A program made the position numbers and the translations under genes. From positions 221,628-248,903 of the forward strand of contig KN817550.1 in assembly GCA_000827495.1 (NCBI GenBank): a DNA stretch of 27,276 bases, in the 5' to 3' direction. This DNA comes from Hypholoma sublateritium FD-334 SS-4. Taxonomy: Eukaryota; Basidiomycota; Agaricomycetes; Agaricales; Strophariaceae. Numbering within the stretch: the stretch's first letter is position 1; the number at the start of each line of letters is the position of its first letter. The notes beneath the pieces were generated by a model. It did not search any database and was not told the DNA's origin. It saw only the letters and a program-made list of their open reading frames with translations. Below, piece after piece: positions 10,795 to 19,974 of this stretch.

Positions 10795-11753
10795 AGAGAC
10801 GACGTGGACTTCCTGTGTGGCGTCGGCGAGAAGCCGCTGTCGTGTCGCCACTAGCAGTGTTCTCGGGGAAAAGGACGGTCGTCGTCGTCCGAGCCGTTGT
10901 CGGCGTAGGTCGGCGTACAAGGGGCCGTGCGAATATTGTACACCGCCATCAAATATTTTCTATTCTCGGCGTGGCATTACTTAAGTAGTGCAGCCTACAG
11001 TCGTCCCCCAAGATGAGTTTCTCAAGAGTTTCTTCATAATTTTCTCAAGCTATACACTTTCCTCCACCCCGATGGTACGCAGCACCTGCGCCGTCATGTA
11101 CGGGATATCGGAGCCGGCGCCCGCAGTCTATTGATCGTCACGCGTACAATTCAGAATACCTAGATTAGTAAATATTCCGCACCCCACCGGGGACGTCCAG
11201 GGAACGACATATGCATGAGCTCACACGGACCACAAGGATGTCGAGGACGACGTGAAATCCATCGACGCCTACATAGATTTTGACCACAATATTTCTATGT
11301 TCGCGTGCCAGGTTGCCGCGCACTATGTCAAGACTGATGACACGTCTAGTTCTGGGCCCAGTGGTAGCCAGAACACGGACAAAATGTGCTCCCGATACTT
11401 TACAGATTCAACTAAGTTGCAAGATGTCATCTACCAAGGGAAATCCAACCTTGGGTCCCGCGATCACGCTATTGAGAGCGACAACTCTTCTCCTATCAAA
11501 ATCGCCGCTATTCCCACCTGAAGGAACCGCAATAGACGGGTCTTGCTGAATGCTGTCAGAAAGAGGTATGTGATCAGGATTCAGTACTTCCACCTGAAGT
11601 GATTTGGCTCGCCCAGCCTACAGGATAGTTGACATGATAGTCCGTGTCTGTGTTATGGAAGAGTATACACCTTCGACTCTGTGGTAGACCCCAACACTTC
11701 CGGCCTAGTAGGAAAAGTACAACAACACTTAGACACCTCCAGAAGACGATGGT

Positions 11754-12113
11754 TTATGAACGCACTGTCTTAGGGCTTTCTGGATCTGTAGGAACTTCGA
11801 TGATGGAAAAGTAAGTCACATCGTTCGAAGTCCTTCCTTGAGCAATGGATACGATTGTCTGGATGTAATCGCTGCGACTGACGCTTACGCCATTAATCTG
11901 AATGCTGACATTTGGAGAGAGCAACGCATCCAAGGCGGATTGGATATCGTCATTGGACGTCGCTTTTTCCATTGCAATGTTGTGCCCCATGAACCACGAA
12001 GCAAGACCAGGGAGGTCATCCCGACGCTCCATCCCTGGGGCTGCGGCAGCGTGAGCCAGTGCGGTGATGACCGCGAGGAAGATCAAAATGCAGGTGCGAA
12101 TGAATATGGCCAT
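11754..12113 (-). CDS. Small secreted protein, 119 aa, tandem copy 2
   Basis: Paralogue of the 9103-9471 gene. Signal peptide MAIFIRTCILIFLAVITALA, then APGMERRDD, in which the KRR of copy 1 is reduced to ERR, so the dibasic site persists as RR. The core SPNVSIQINGVSVSRSDYI and the C-terminus ending VRS are shared; the loop after the core is three residues shorter. The frame is open upstream, but the codon equivalent to the copy 1 upstream ATG is GTG at 12194, so 12113 is the only sensible start. The signal peptide, frame and both ends are preserved despite roughly 40% amino-acid divergence, which suggests both copies are, or recently were, under selection. Function unknown. Confidence 0.7.
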   Translation of the reverse strand: MAIFIRTCILIFLAVITALAHAAAAPGMERRDDLPGLASWFMGHNIAMEKATSNDDIQSALDALLSPNVSIQINGVSVSRSDYIQTIVSIAQGRTSNDVTYFSIIEVPTDPESPKTVRS

Positions 12114-12202
12114 CTTGAATATGGGCGAAAGGATATGGATCAGGTCTGTGTCATTCCTTTGCTTCCTCTTATGCAGGTTCTTGGAGTCAGCCACGAGTCA
12201 GC

Positions 12203-12220
12203 CATATAATATAAGATCGA
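12203..12220 (-). promoter_or_regulatory. Probable TATA box of secreted-protein gene copy 2
   Basis: Same ATATAATATAAGATCGA word as at 9554-9571, about 90 nt before the chosen start at 12113, conserved between the duplicates. Confidence 0.5.
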
Positions 12221-12329
12221 ATGGCACCCGTTATTTAGTCTGAGAGGGAGACTAAGTAGTCAGCCGCTGCGGTCTGACAGGATATACGATTTATTACCTT
12301 ATTTCTAGTATTTACCCCCTCTACCTCAA

Positions 12330-12715
12330 GGAAAATTGAGCGTAGATTACAGTTCCGTTTCTGGGGTTGCGACGCCGTTTGGCGGGGCAGCCTCAGAGCG
12401 CCATGGGCGCCTAAATTTGCCGCGCTCGTTTTTTTTTTGGCCCGTTTTACTATTCGCCGTGTTTCTAATCCGTGAGTACCCGCGCGCCGCGGAGCGCTAC
12501 CGCAGCGTCCGTCCCAACGTCGTCCTAGAAGTCAATATGTGTCGCCCTGACGCCGTTTTCACCATGCACGACCTAACCGGTTGTAATCGTGTGCGTGTTG
12601 AACATCTTCACGAGCGAGCGCGCGGCAAAATACGCAACATACTTCTCTCTCTTTCGTCAGCACGCCATGCTGTACCGTTGTGATCATTTATTCCAAGTGT
12701 ATATTGAGTATAATA
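12330..12715 (+). pseudogene. Diverged coding relic, divergent partner (copy 2)
   Basis: Counterpart of 9655-10075. The plus-strand frame reads ATPFGGAASERHGRLNLPRS, then RPNVVLEVNMCRPDAVFTMH, then CNRVRVEHLHERA. Here the two segments are joined in one frame through a poly-T-containing stretch near 12430. One extra base just after HERA shifts the frame relative to copy 1, and the downstream acidic segment is lost. The frame closes at about 12683. Protein family not recognised. Either copy could be the more faithful one. Confidence 0.4.
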
Positions 12716-12855
12716 TCTGTCTTGTCGTGCTGTCCTATGCGGCGCCTGCAGCCCCACTCCGCAATCGCCACACGTCGCTCTCTGCCATCTGCTATGTCCC
12801 GTGTAGTAATAATATAACTCTGCCACTATCTATCCCAGTGTAAGCAATCCAACAT

Positions 12856-14700
12856 TTATGGCAAATAAATTTTGCTGATCCGCATCCCGTGTCTTTCCAG
12901 CTCGTCAATTGGAATCACGAAACTGTCAGAATCCGGCCTTGTATGGTCCCAGATATTACAGACCACCGGTTGCGTCACCCGTATGACTCGCACATCGTAG
13001 TCGCGCGTCCTGGATTCATCCCAGGCTGCGTTGCACAGCGGGATAGAAAATGACTTCGCATGAATGCGGATTATGTCACGGTCAACGACAAAGTTGACTA
13101 TGCCGAGGATGACGACGTCTGGCAGCAGTGCGTCCATGTCCCAAATATTGAGACTGCCGCTTGCGTATATTTTCCTGTCGAGCAGGGTGTAGGAAGCGTA
13201 ATCTTCATTGACTACAAGCGAGACGTCTCCGGAATACTGGCCCGTTGGCTGTTGTCGACGTGCTTCTTTCTGCTTCAAGGCGGGTACGAGAAGAAGCGAT
13301 AGGCAAACACCCAAATGCGTGTAAAGTATCGGCTCTGCAGACTTCCACCGAATGCAATTGAAGTCATTCGCGACCAATGTTGAACAGCTGAGGTAGTCCT
13401 TGATATCGGACGTGAGCAGACGCCCTTCGCCGGCGTAGCTGTGGTTGAACACGTCCAGCACATGCGGCGTCGACGCCATATATTCCCGCAGGAGACGGCG
13501 GAGCGCGCGCTTCGCCCCCTCTCCATATGCAATCGAGATCTCGACGTTGAGCAGGCCCATTATCGAATACACCTGGTCCTCCTCGCGCGTGACCGTGCGT
13601 CTCGCGGCCAGCTGCATCGTCCGCGAAAAAAGGGCCGAGTCGCCCGGCTCGCGTCGCGCGCGGCACCGCCACCTGAGCTCGCGGAATTCAGCAGGGGCAA
13701 TGGTAGTCGCCTTCTCGATGTGCGCCCATATAGGGGAGCGCGGCGCCCAGCCGACGGCGCGCTCGGGCGCGAGCCATTCCCAATGCCGGTTGTAGAAGCA
13801 TGTGTTGTGCGGGGCGAGCAGCTCCTGCAGCGTCCAGCCGCGCGTGAACCAAGTATCGGCGTGCATATCGGCGATGTCCGTCGTTTCTGACAAGTACGCC
13901 ACGCAGGCCCAGGAGTTGCGGTACCATTTGAGCATCGACCGGATGGACTCGTCGAGTTCGCTGCTGCTCTCCTTGTTGATACACACCGTGTCCATCCAGC
14001 CAAATACCACGCCGTGATCCTGCGCCGCTGCTTGGCAGAACCTCGCGATCTTCGCATATCCACGTTCGTTCCTCTCGCGCTCTGCCCAATCCTGAAATAC
14101 AACGTCGCCAGGCTCGTCACGGATCCAGGTGTGCGACAAAATTGCGTATCGCGATGCGGCGTGGACGAGTTTTGCGTGTACTCGTGCGACCTCCTCATAG
14201 ACCTCTTCTGTATTGGCAAACACCCAGGTGGAAGCCTCGATGGACGCACGGCGAAGGATGAGATTGAGCACTTGATTTCTCTCGAGAAGTACTTGCCGAG
14301 ACCCCGTATCGTCGAAGGTCAACATCCGTATGGGCATTTCGTTGTATACGATTCGACGCGCTTCTTCTCGGGCCGACGAGGCTAAGCTTCGGCATTGGAT
14401 TTCTAAATACGTATACCAGCGTCGAACTTGAGCTTAAACCTATGCCCGAAATAAAATCTCACCTCGAGGTCTTACTGCCGGGTAAAATTTCGCAAAGATC
14501 TTGTGGTCTGGACCCATTGCTGAAGGGAAAGGTTAACGATACCACTCTCAACGCTGAATGATAACCTAATAGCACATACCTCTTTTTCTACTAGGATGCG
14601 ACCATTTGACCACCTCCCCCACAGATCGTGGTGCAATAGTCGCAACTATAAACCTCTCGAGAGCAATCAAGAGCTCCTTGCCCTCATTCCCCATACCCAT
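12856..14700 (-). CDS. HET-domain (heterokaryon incompatibility) protein, three exons, 574 aa
   Basis: Exons (minus): 14700-14580, 14519-14463, 14402-12856; the two 60-nt introns have canonical borders and the model closes in frame. HET domain motifs: YAILSHTW (about 145-152), GWMDTVCINKESSSELDESI (from 194), WFTRGWTLQELLAP (244-257), and the trailing EDQVYSIMGLLNVEISIAYG (from 334). HET domains mediate allorecognition-linked cell death in fungi. The last exon alone could start at 14337 (MPIRMLTF), but splicing upstream gives an uninterrupted frame reading AREEARRIVYNEMPIRML, which is how this subfamily usually leads into the domain, so the longer form is preferred. The start could instead be 15043 (see separate entry), giving 671 aa. 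No STAND/NACHT part is present. The C-terminal 200 residues are unrecognised. Stop TAA. Confidence 0.85.
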
Positions 14701-14775
14701 ACCTCTTGGGCCGGCATTATGATCTACAGAACAAAACTCAGCCTCTGATCCTTGTCATCGAATAACTGGCCTTAC

Positions 14776-15043
14776 ACTGGGGCCCTTTAAGATAAATTTC
14801 AATTTGAGTCGGTAGTAGGAAACCTAATGCTCTTACCGGATAGGTTTCGAGGAGAAGTGTAAACGTCCACCACAGGGTGTATGAAACCAACCAGAGCATC
14901 AAGCAATGTGCGCGCTTGAGCACTTGTCGAGAGGTCTGCATGATGTACGTTGAATGCATTCGCTGGTTGGTCGCACCGGTATCAGCTGCATGCAGACGTA
15001 TGGATGTACTAAGGCACACACCTGAAGTTGAAATTACAGTCAT
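14776..15043 (-). other. Possible first exon (5' UTR or N-terminal extension) of the HET gene
   Basis: A TATA-like AAATATAATATAG at about 15081-15093 and a CT-rich tract (minus strand) precede an ATG at 15043. The frame stays open to a good donor (CAG T|gtaagg, intron 14775-14724, 52 nt, acceptor ctgtag). It joins exon 2 of the HET gene in the correct phase, giving a 671-aa product. The encoded 90 residues include a hydrophobic, tryptophan-rich stretch (LMLWLVSYTLWWTFTLLL) that would be a membrane anchor. I cannot tell whether translation starts here or at 14700 with this exon as leader. Confidence 0.4.
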
Positions 15044-15093
15044 GTCGCTGGGGAAGGGTGGGACGGAGAGGAAGAAAGGAAAATATAATATAG

Positions 15094-16312
15094 TGTCCTA
15101 TCCTCACGCTTTAAATTATACTACTAAGAACAGCCAACCATCTAATTTGATAGATCGTCGGCGAGACAGGGAGCTAATTCAAAAGCTCAGTTGTACGATT
15201 TACATAAATACACATGACGGTTTCCACATACATGGATGACTGGTTCCGGTTAGGTGTTCAGTCAACGAGTCAACGACGCTCCGATGCCTAGCAAGTACTG
15301 CAACAAACTTCCCCTCGAAATCCAAGAACGACCTATGGCTACCCTTACTAGAACCGTGACAGCCTTCGTCACCCCGAGGAGGGTCTCGAAGTTCAGACGC
15401 GAGAGCGCACCGTTTGCCTCACGCGCTGCCTATCAAATCAAAGGTTGATCAGCATAATAATACATAGAGTATAACTACGGGGGCGTAGACTTACCCGTGC
15501 TACATCAAAGCATATGTTCCTCGCACTGCATTGTCCCTCAATACCAATTCCGACCGTAACATTGTTCGCCGCAAGAGCAGGACAGCATTCTATTCGCTGG
15601 GCTGATTATTTGATGCGGATGAGTGTCAGCAAAACTGATGACTCGGAGTGACAGACTGCACATGCAAGTCAGCTCGACGACATGTGCAGTCTGTGAAAGC
15701 GAACTCGGGTCACGAGTGGTCCTCTAAGTGCGTCTATATCACGCACTATGTATTTTAGAAGAGATCTGGGACGAGGTACGTTTCGTGTGCATGATGGCGA
15801 AATGCAGCAATAGAAAAGTTGGCTTCGTTGGGAAGCTATACAGGAGGTCAAGATCAGTGACCGATTTCAGAAATAGGTAAGTGCGTACTCGAATTATTCC
15901 ATCCAAATCAACGGCTTCATAGCAGTGCTTATGGACCGGACCCAGGCATATCAATACGGGACGTCGTTGACGCATATATATACATGTACGTTACCTTGAC
16001 ATGACCTCGGAGGACATCGACTACTGCCTCGCGTTGAAGGTTCCTTGCGAAATCATCGAGCCATGTTGCCCAAGCAAAAATTTGTTCTCGTCTCGACGTC
16101 TATATGTCCCATAAGTTATGTGCATTGGTTTATCAATGAAAAAGGGGCTAACACGCACATATACGGGAAGCTTATAAGGTGTTGACGAGTACTTGATGAG
16201 TACTATTGAGTACAATATATGATGACTATGCTGTCGTCATTATTGAGAAGCTTTGAGCATTTGCCATTCATGATTCAGCGCGTTGAACGCTGGACCTGGT
16301 CAACGAGTGGCA
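15094..16312. other. No firmly supported gene
   Basis: The minus strand at about 15975-15669 has protein-like stretches (DLDGIIRVRTYLFLKSVTDL; LLKYIVRDIDALRGPLVTRV) and a plausible 53-nt intron ending CTGTATAG near 15840. I could not assemble a frame that runs through them. They may be exons of a small unrecognised gene or a relic. Nothing else was seen. Confidence 0.3.
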
Positions 16313-16600
16313 TCACCAAAACACGAACAGCGGAGTTGGAAGCTGAAAATCAACTTGATATAGTCAGCTGACCGCTTACTCACCGAAAATAAACTGTCAG
16401 TGAGACACTCACCAGTCCGAGTCTCCCATCGATGTCCTGTAATATGTATATCCGTCCTCTGAACGACGAAGCTTTCCTTCAGTACTCTGGTGGCGCTCAC
16501 TTAACAGCGACTATTCTCTCTGGCAACAAAAACCTCCAGGCTACCGTCGACGTATCTTTTCTCTCTACTTGGTCTGTACACGCGGTAACTGCAATGGGCA
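16313..16600 (-). CDS. 3' part of a possible small spliced gene, family unknown
   Basis: Three minus-strand exons join in phase: about 16600-16501, 16458-16413, 16342-16313 (TGA). The last intron (16343-16412, 70 nt) has donor gtgagt, branch-like gctgac and acceptor ttttcag; the other is 42 nt. The joined peptide reads PIAVTACTDQVERKDTSTVA, then WRFLLPERIVAVK, GRIYILQDIDGRLGL and LPTPLFVFW. It looks protein-like but I do not recognise it. Upstream exons probably lie between 16600 and 16900 (a possible start is ATG at about 16880, MTSKSEPQTEV), but their borders are unclear. A 156-codon plus-strand frame (16432-16902) overlaps and is the competing interpretation. Confidence 0.35.
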
Positions 16601-17133
16601 CTGTTGGACAATCTCAGTCAAGTATGGTACTATCTGGATTTCTTGAACATAAATATGTATGTGGAATCGAGAATCGGAAGGAGTATATGCTACAGGTCAC
16701 CAACGCAATAGGTGGGGCACCGGGGGGAATGACGGGCCTGAGTCAAGAGCTTGTCGACATGTCAAGCCAGAAGCGGTGGGCGTCTCTAGATCTGGTTGTG
16801 GTGCTACACTTTCTACCCGAGTCTTCTTTTATTCTGCGTTCATTGGAAACCTCAGTCTGTGGCTCGCTTTTTGAAGTCATGTTACAGACTCTCTCTGCGT
16901 AATTCGGGCCGTCGAAGGATTGTACGATCCGCTAACTAGAAGGAAGAAGACCCAAAGAGTGCAATTTTAGAAAAGTATAATCATGTGCCCAGGAATTCTG
17001 GGCGAAGCATCCTCACATCAACGTTCTTGGACGGCAGCGCTCCGGATATGCGCTGACAGAAATCAAGCAGAAACTGTATAAGCCATGTCGGTGCACGACA
17101 AACGTAGAGCTCTGTCGCTCCGGCGTTATAGCC

Positions 17134-19594
17134 ATGAAGTTCTTCGCGTCAGCGCTCAACGTATGCTTTATTTTGCTGACCACAAATTCATGCCGTGCCC
17201 TCATCCCTCGCCAATCACTGGTCTCGCGATTTAACCCTACCCGTAACGCGTCCAGCCTCATCACGCCGATGCAGGTGGGCAACGGCAACTTCGCCTTCGG
17301 TGCGGACGTCACGGGCCTGCAGACGTTCCAGCCCTTCAACATTCTCTCCTCTTGGGGGTGGAAGAACGACAGCCTCCCGCCGGGCACGACGCAGGCTGAT
17401 GTCGACAACTATCACGGAGCGAGCCTGCTGAACCACGGCCGGCCGGTCGAATATGACTTCGGCGGCCCGGAGCCCATCCAGCAGTGGCTCATCGCGAACC
17501 CAAACCGCGTCAACCTCGGGCGCGTGGGGCTGCTGTTCATGGACGAGAGTGGATCGGTGCTACAGGACATCTTGGAGAGCGACCTCGACGCAAAATCGCA
17601 GAAGCTCGATCTTTGGACGGGCATTATCACCAGCACGTTTGTTTATGCCGGCGAGCAGGTGTCGGTCAAAGTGGCGTGCGGCCAGGAGTCTGACGTCGTT
17701 GCGGTGTCAATCGACTCAACGCTCGTCTCGCAAGGGAAGCTTGGCATTTTCTTAGACTTTCCGTGGAACGATGGCTCGTCGAAATTCAGTGCGCCGTTCG
17801 TCGGGAACTTCAGCGTGCCCGATATGCACACGACCACTCTTAGTGTCGCCTCTGCCAAGTACTCTGGGCCAGCTCAGGTTCAGGCTGAGATCGCACATAC
17901 GATGGATGCAGCGACGTTTTATACCTCGCTCGCTGGAGATGACGTCGCGATTAACCGACCATCGCCTGTAGAGCATCGTTACAACATCAGGCCGACCTCG
18001 AAACGGTCCTCGACACTTTCCATATCTGTGGCGTATGGGACACTCACTACGATGGGCCAGACCATCTCTTCCACCGCTGATGTACTTCAATCTTCTGCCA
18101 GCACTTGGGACCAGTACTGGTCGAGCAGCGGTTTTATCGACGTTCTGACTGGATCGACGGATTCACGCGCCTTGGAATTGCAGCGAAGAATTATTTTGTC
18201 GAGGTATCTTATGAGGGTAAACGACGCTGGTGATACCCCTCCTCAAGAGGTAAGTCTCGTCAATTGATAGAAATTTACTGTGCTGACCAACAACCCAGTC
18301 AGGACTGACAAACAATGGCTGGGTGAGTGTTAAGATGCCTCGATGCGGCTCTACTTTATGAATTCAAACCCTACCTACCAATCTAGTATGGGTAAGTCCC
18401 CAACATTATTATGAGTCCTCGGCCGAAGGTAATTTAATTAATTTCGGTTTTTTCAGAAAATTCCACATGGGTGCGTTGTTCGTGAAAATTGACGGCGAAG
18501 AATGATAACATTCTTACTCCTGTAGAACAGTACTTCTGGCACTGTGTACATTGGGCCCTATGGTCAAACTGGGACCTGCTCGGACGATCCATTGACATCT
18601 ACTCACGATTCTTGGAAACCTCCATCCAACGTGCACAAGTTCAGCAAGGCTGGCCCGCGGGCGCGCGGTGGCCCAAAATGACCGACCCGAGTGGGCGATC
18701 GTCGCCTGGCGAGATCAACAACCTGCTCATCTGGGAACAACCTCACCCCATGGTCTTCGCCCACTACGAATACCGTGCGTTTCCAACGACGGCGACCCTA
18801 GAAAAGTGGGAGTCCATAATTCGAGAGACAGCGGATTGGATGTCCGTGTTTGCGTGGTGGAACGAGACTAGCGAGGTCTACGACATTGGGCCGCCGATGT
18901 ACGTCGTCAGCGAGGACACCAACCCGAACGTTACCATGAATCCGGCGTTCGAACTCTCGTATTGGCGTTTCGGTCTGGGGCTCGCGGAGAGCTGGTTGCA
19001 GATGATGGGTAAAGACGTGCCTTCGCAATGGACGAATGTGCGGAACAAGCTGGCAAAGTTACCAGTTAATAACGGGACGTACATGGTGTACGAGGGGATC
19101 GAGACGGATTTCTGGACCGATCCAGCGTATACAAGCAACCACCCTGCGCTCGTCGGCCTATACGGCTGGCTCCCGGCGACTCCGGGACTGGATCTCGAAA
19201 TAGCAAAGGCAACCGCAGAGAAAGTCTGGGATACTTGGAATGCTACCGATTTCTGGGGGTAAGAATGTTCGCCTGGAATCGACGGTTCGATTTTTCACGC
19301 TAACTTAAAAATGTTGATAGATGGGACTTCCCTATGCTAGCGATGTCCGCTGCAAGGAATGGGAATCCTGACATGGCGATTAACTGGCTTCTTAATCCGC
19401 TGTTCACGTTCGATGACGTGGGCATGCCCGGAGGAGGAGTTCAGGTGCCATCGCCCTATTTTCCCGGTGCAGGTGCTCTGTTATTGGGAGTAGCAATGAT
19501 GGCTGCGGGCTGGGATGGGAGTACTGGTCATGCTCCAGGATTCCCTGAGGTTGGCTGGAACGTCGAGGTCGAAGGAATCAGTAAATCTTTTTGA
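17134..19594 (+). CDS. Secreted six-hairpin glycosidase-like protein, six exons, 721 aa
   Basis: Exons 17134-18249, 18299-18322, 18387-18391, 18457-18470, 18526-19258, 19321-19594; all introns gt-ag and the frame closes exactly. The start gives a signal peptide (MKFFASALNVCFILLTTNSC), so the product is secreted. The N-terminal beta-rich part holds MQVGNGNFAFGADVTGLQTF. The C-terminal part is (alpha/alpha)6-like: WYGKFHMEQYFWHC (about 380-393), GARWPKMTDPSGRSSPGEIN, NPALVGLYGW-type helices and DVGMPGGGVQVPSPYFPGAG. This architecture resembles the clan containing GH65 and GH95; Glu387 in KFHMEQ lies in a segment conserved across this group, but a catalytic role is inferred. Substrate unknown; plant or microbial oligosaccharides are plausible. 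Three micro-exons (24, 5 and 14 nt) encode the KFHME region. Convergent with the CHAT gene. Confidence 0.85.
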
Positions 19595-19974
19595 TACATC
19601 TCTGTCACAATTTACAGTTTCGGTGCGTTCCTTTGAATTAAACGATTCAGATCAAGGTATCACTAGAATCTAATACTCATTACTAATTGTTGCCAAACCA
19701 CCCTTTTTGCCTGCTTGACTACCCCAACGGCTATTTGGTTTTCGAAAACATCGTTGTATTTCACCAAAACAAAAGGCGATGATTTATGAGTACGGATTTC
19801 AGCATATTTACTTGCAACGACGATGCGTATTGAATCGGAATATAGAAATTGAAGCGCATGAAAACTCAGCAGTCCTACTCAGGTGGTACCATGACCTGCC
19901 GCATAGCTGAACCGGCTGGAGTTTCCGTGTACGATAACTAATATACATTCAGCGATGGTAAGTACTACGAGAGC
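19595..19974. other. Intergenic between convergent genes
   Basis: AT-rich 3' region shared by the glycosidase-like gene and the CHAT gene; presumed 3' UTRs. No gene or structured element recognised. Confidence 0.5.

Larger units (their letters stand above)
10795..12715. repeat. Segmental tandem duplication, copy 2
   Basis: Right copy of the duplication described at 8505-10075, with the same order: GC-rich block, conserved element at 11476-11620, secreted-protein gene (-), TATA box, divergent coding relic (+). Compared with copy 1 it has extra sequence at about 10990-11475 and a local doubling of GAGTCAGCCA at about 12184-12203, just beside the TATA box. Borders are approximate. Confidence 0.75.

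Noticed and set aside
13364..14249. Alternative minus- and plus-strand frames (for example 229 codons at 13560-14249)
   Set aside because: Shadows of the HET gene coding exon, whose motifs are unambiguous in the other frame.
16432..16902. 156-codon plus-strand frame as a gene
   Set aside because: No recognisable domain; canonical introns on the opposite strand run through it. Kept only as the competing reading of the cryptic minus-strand gene.
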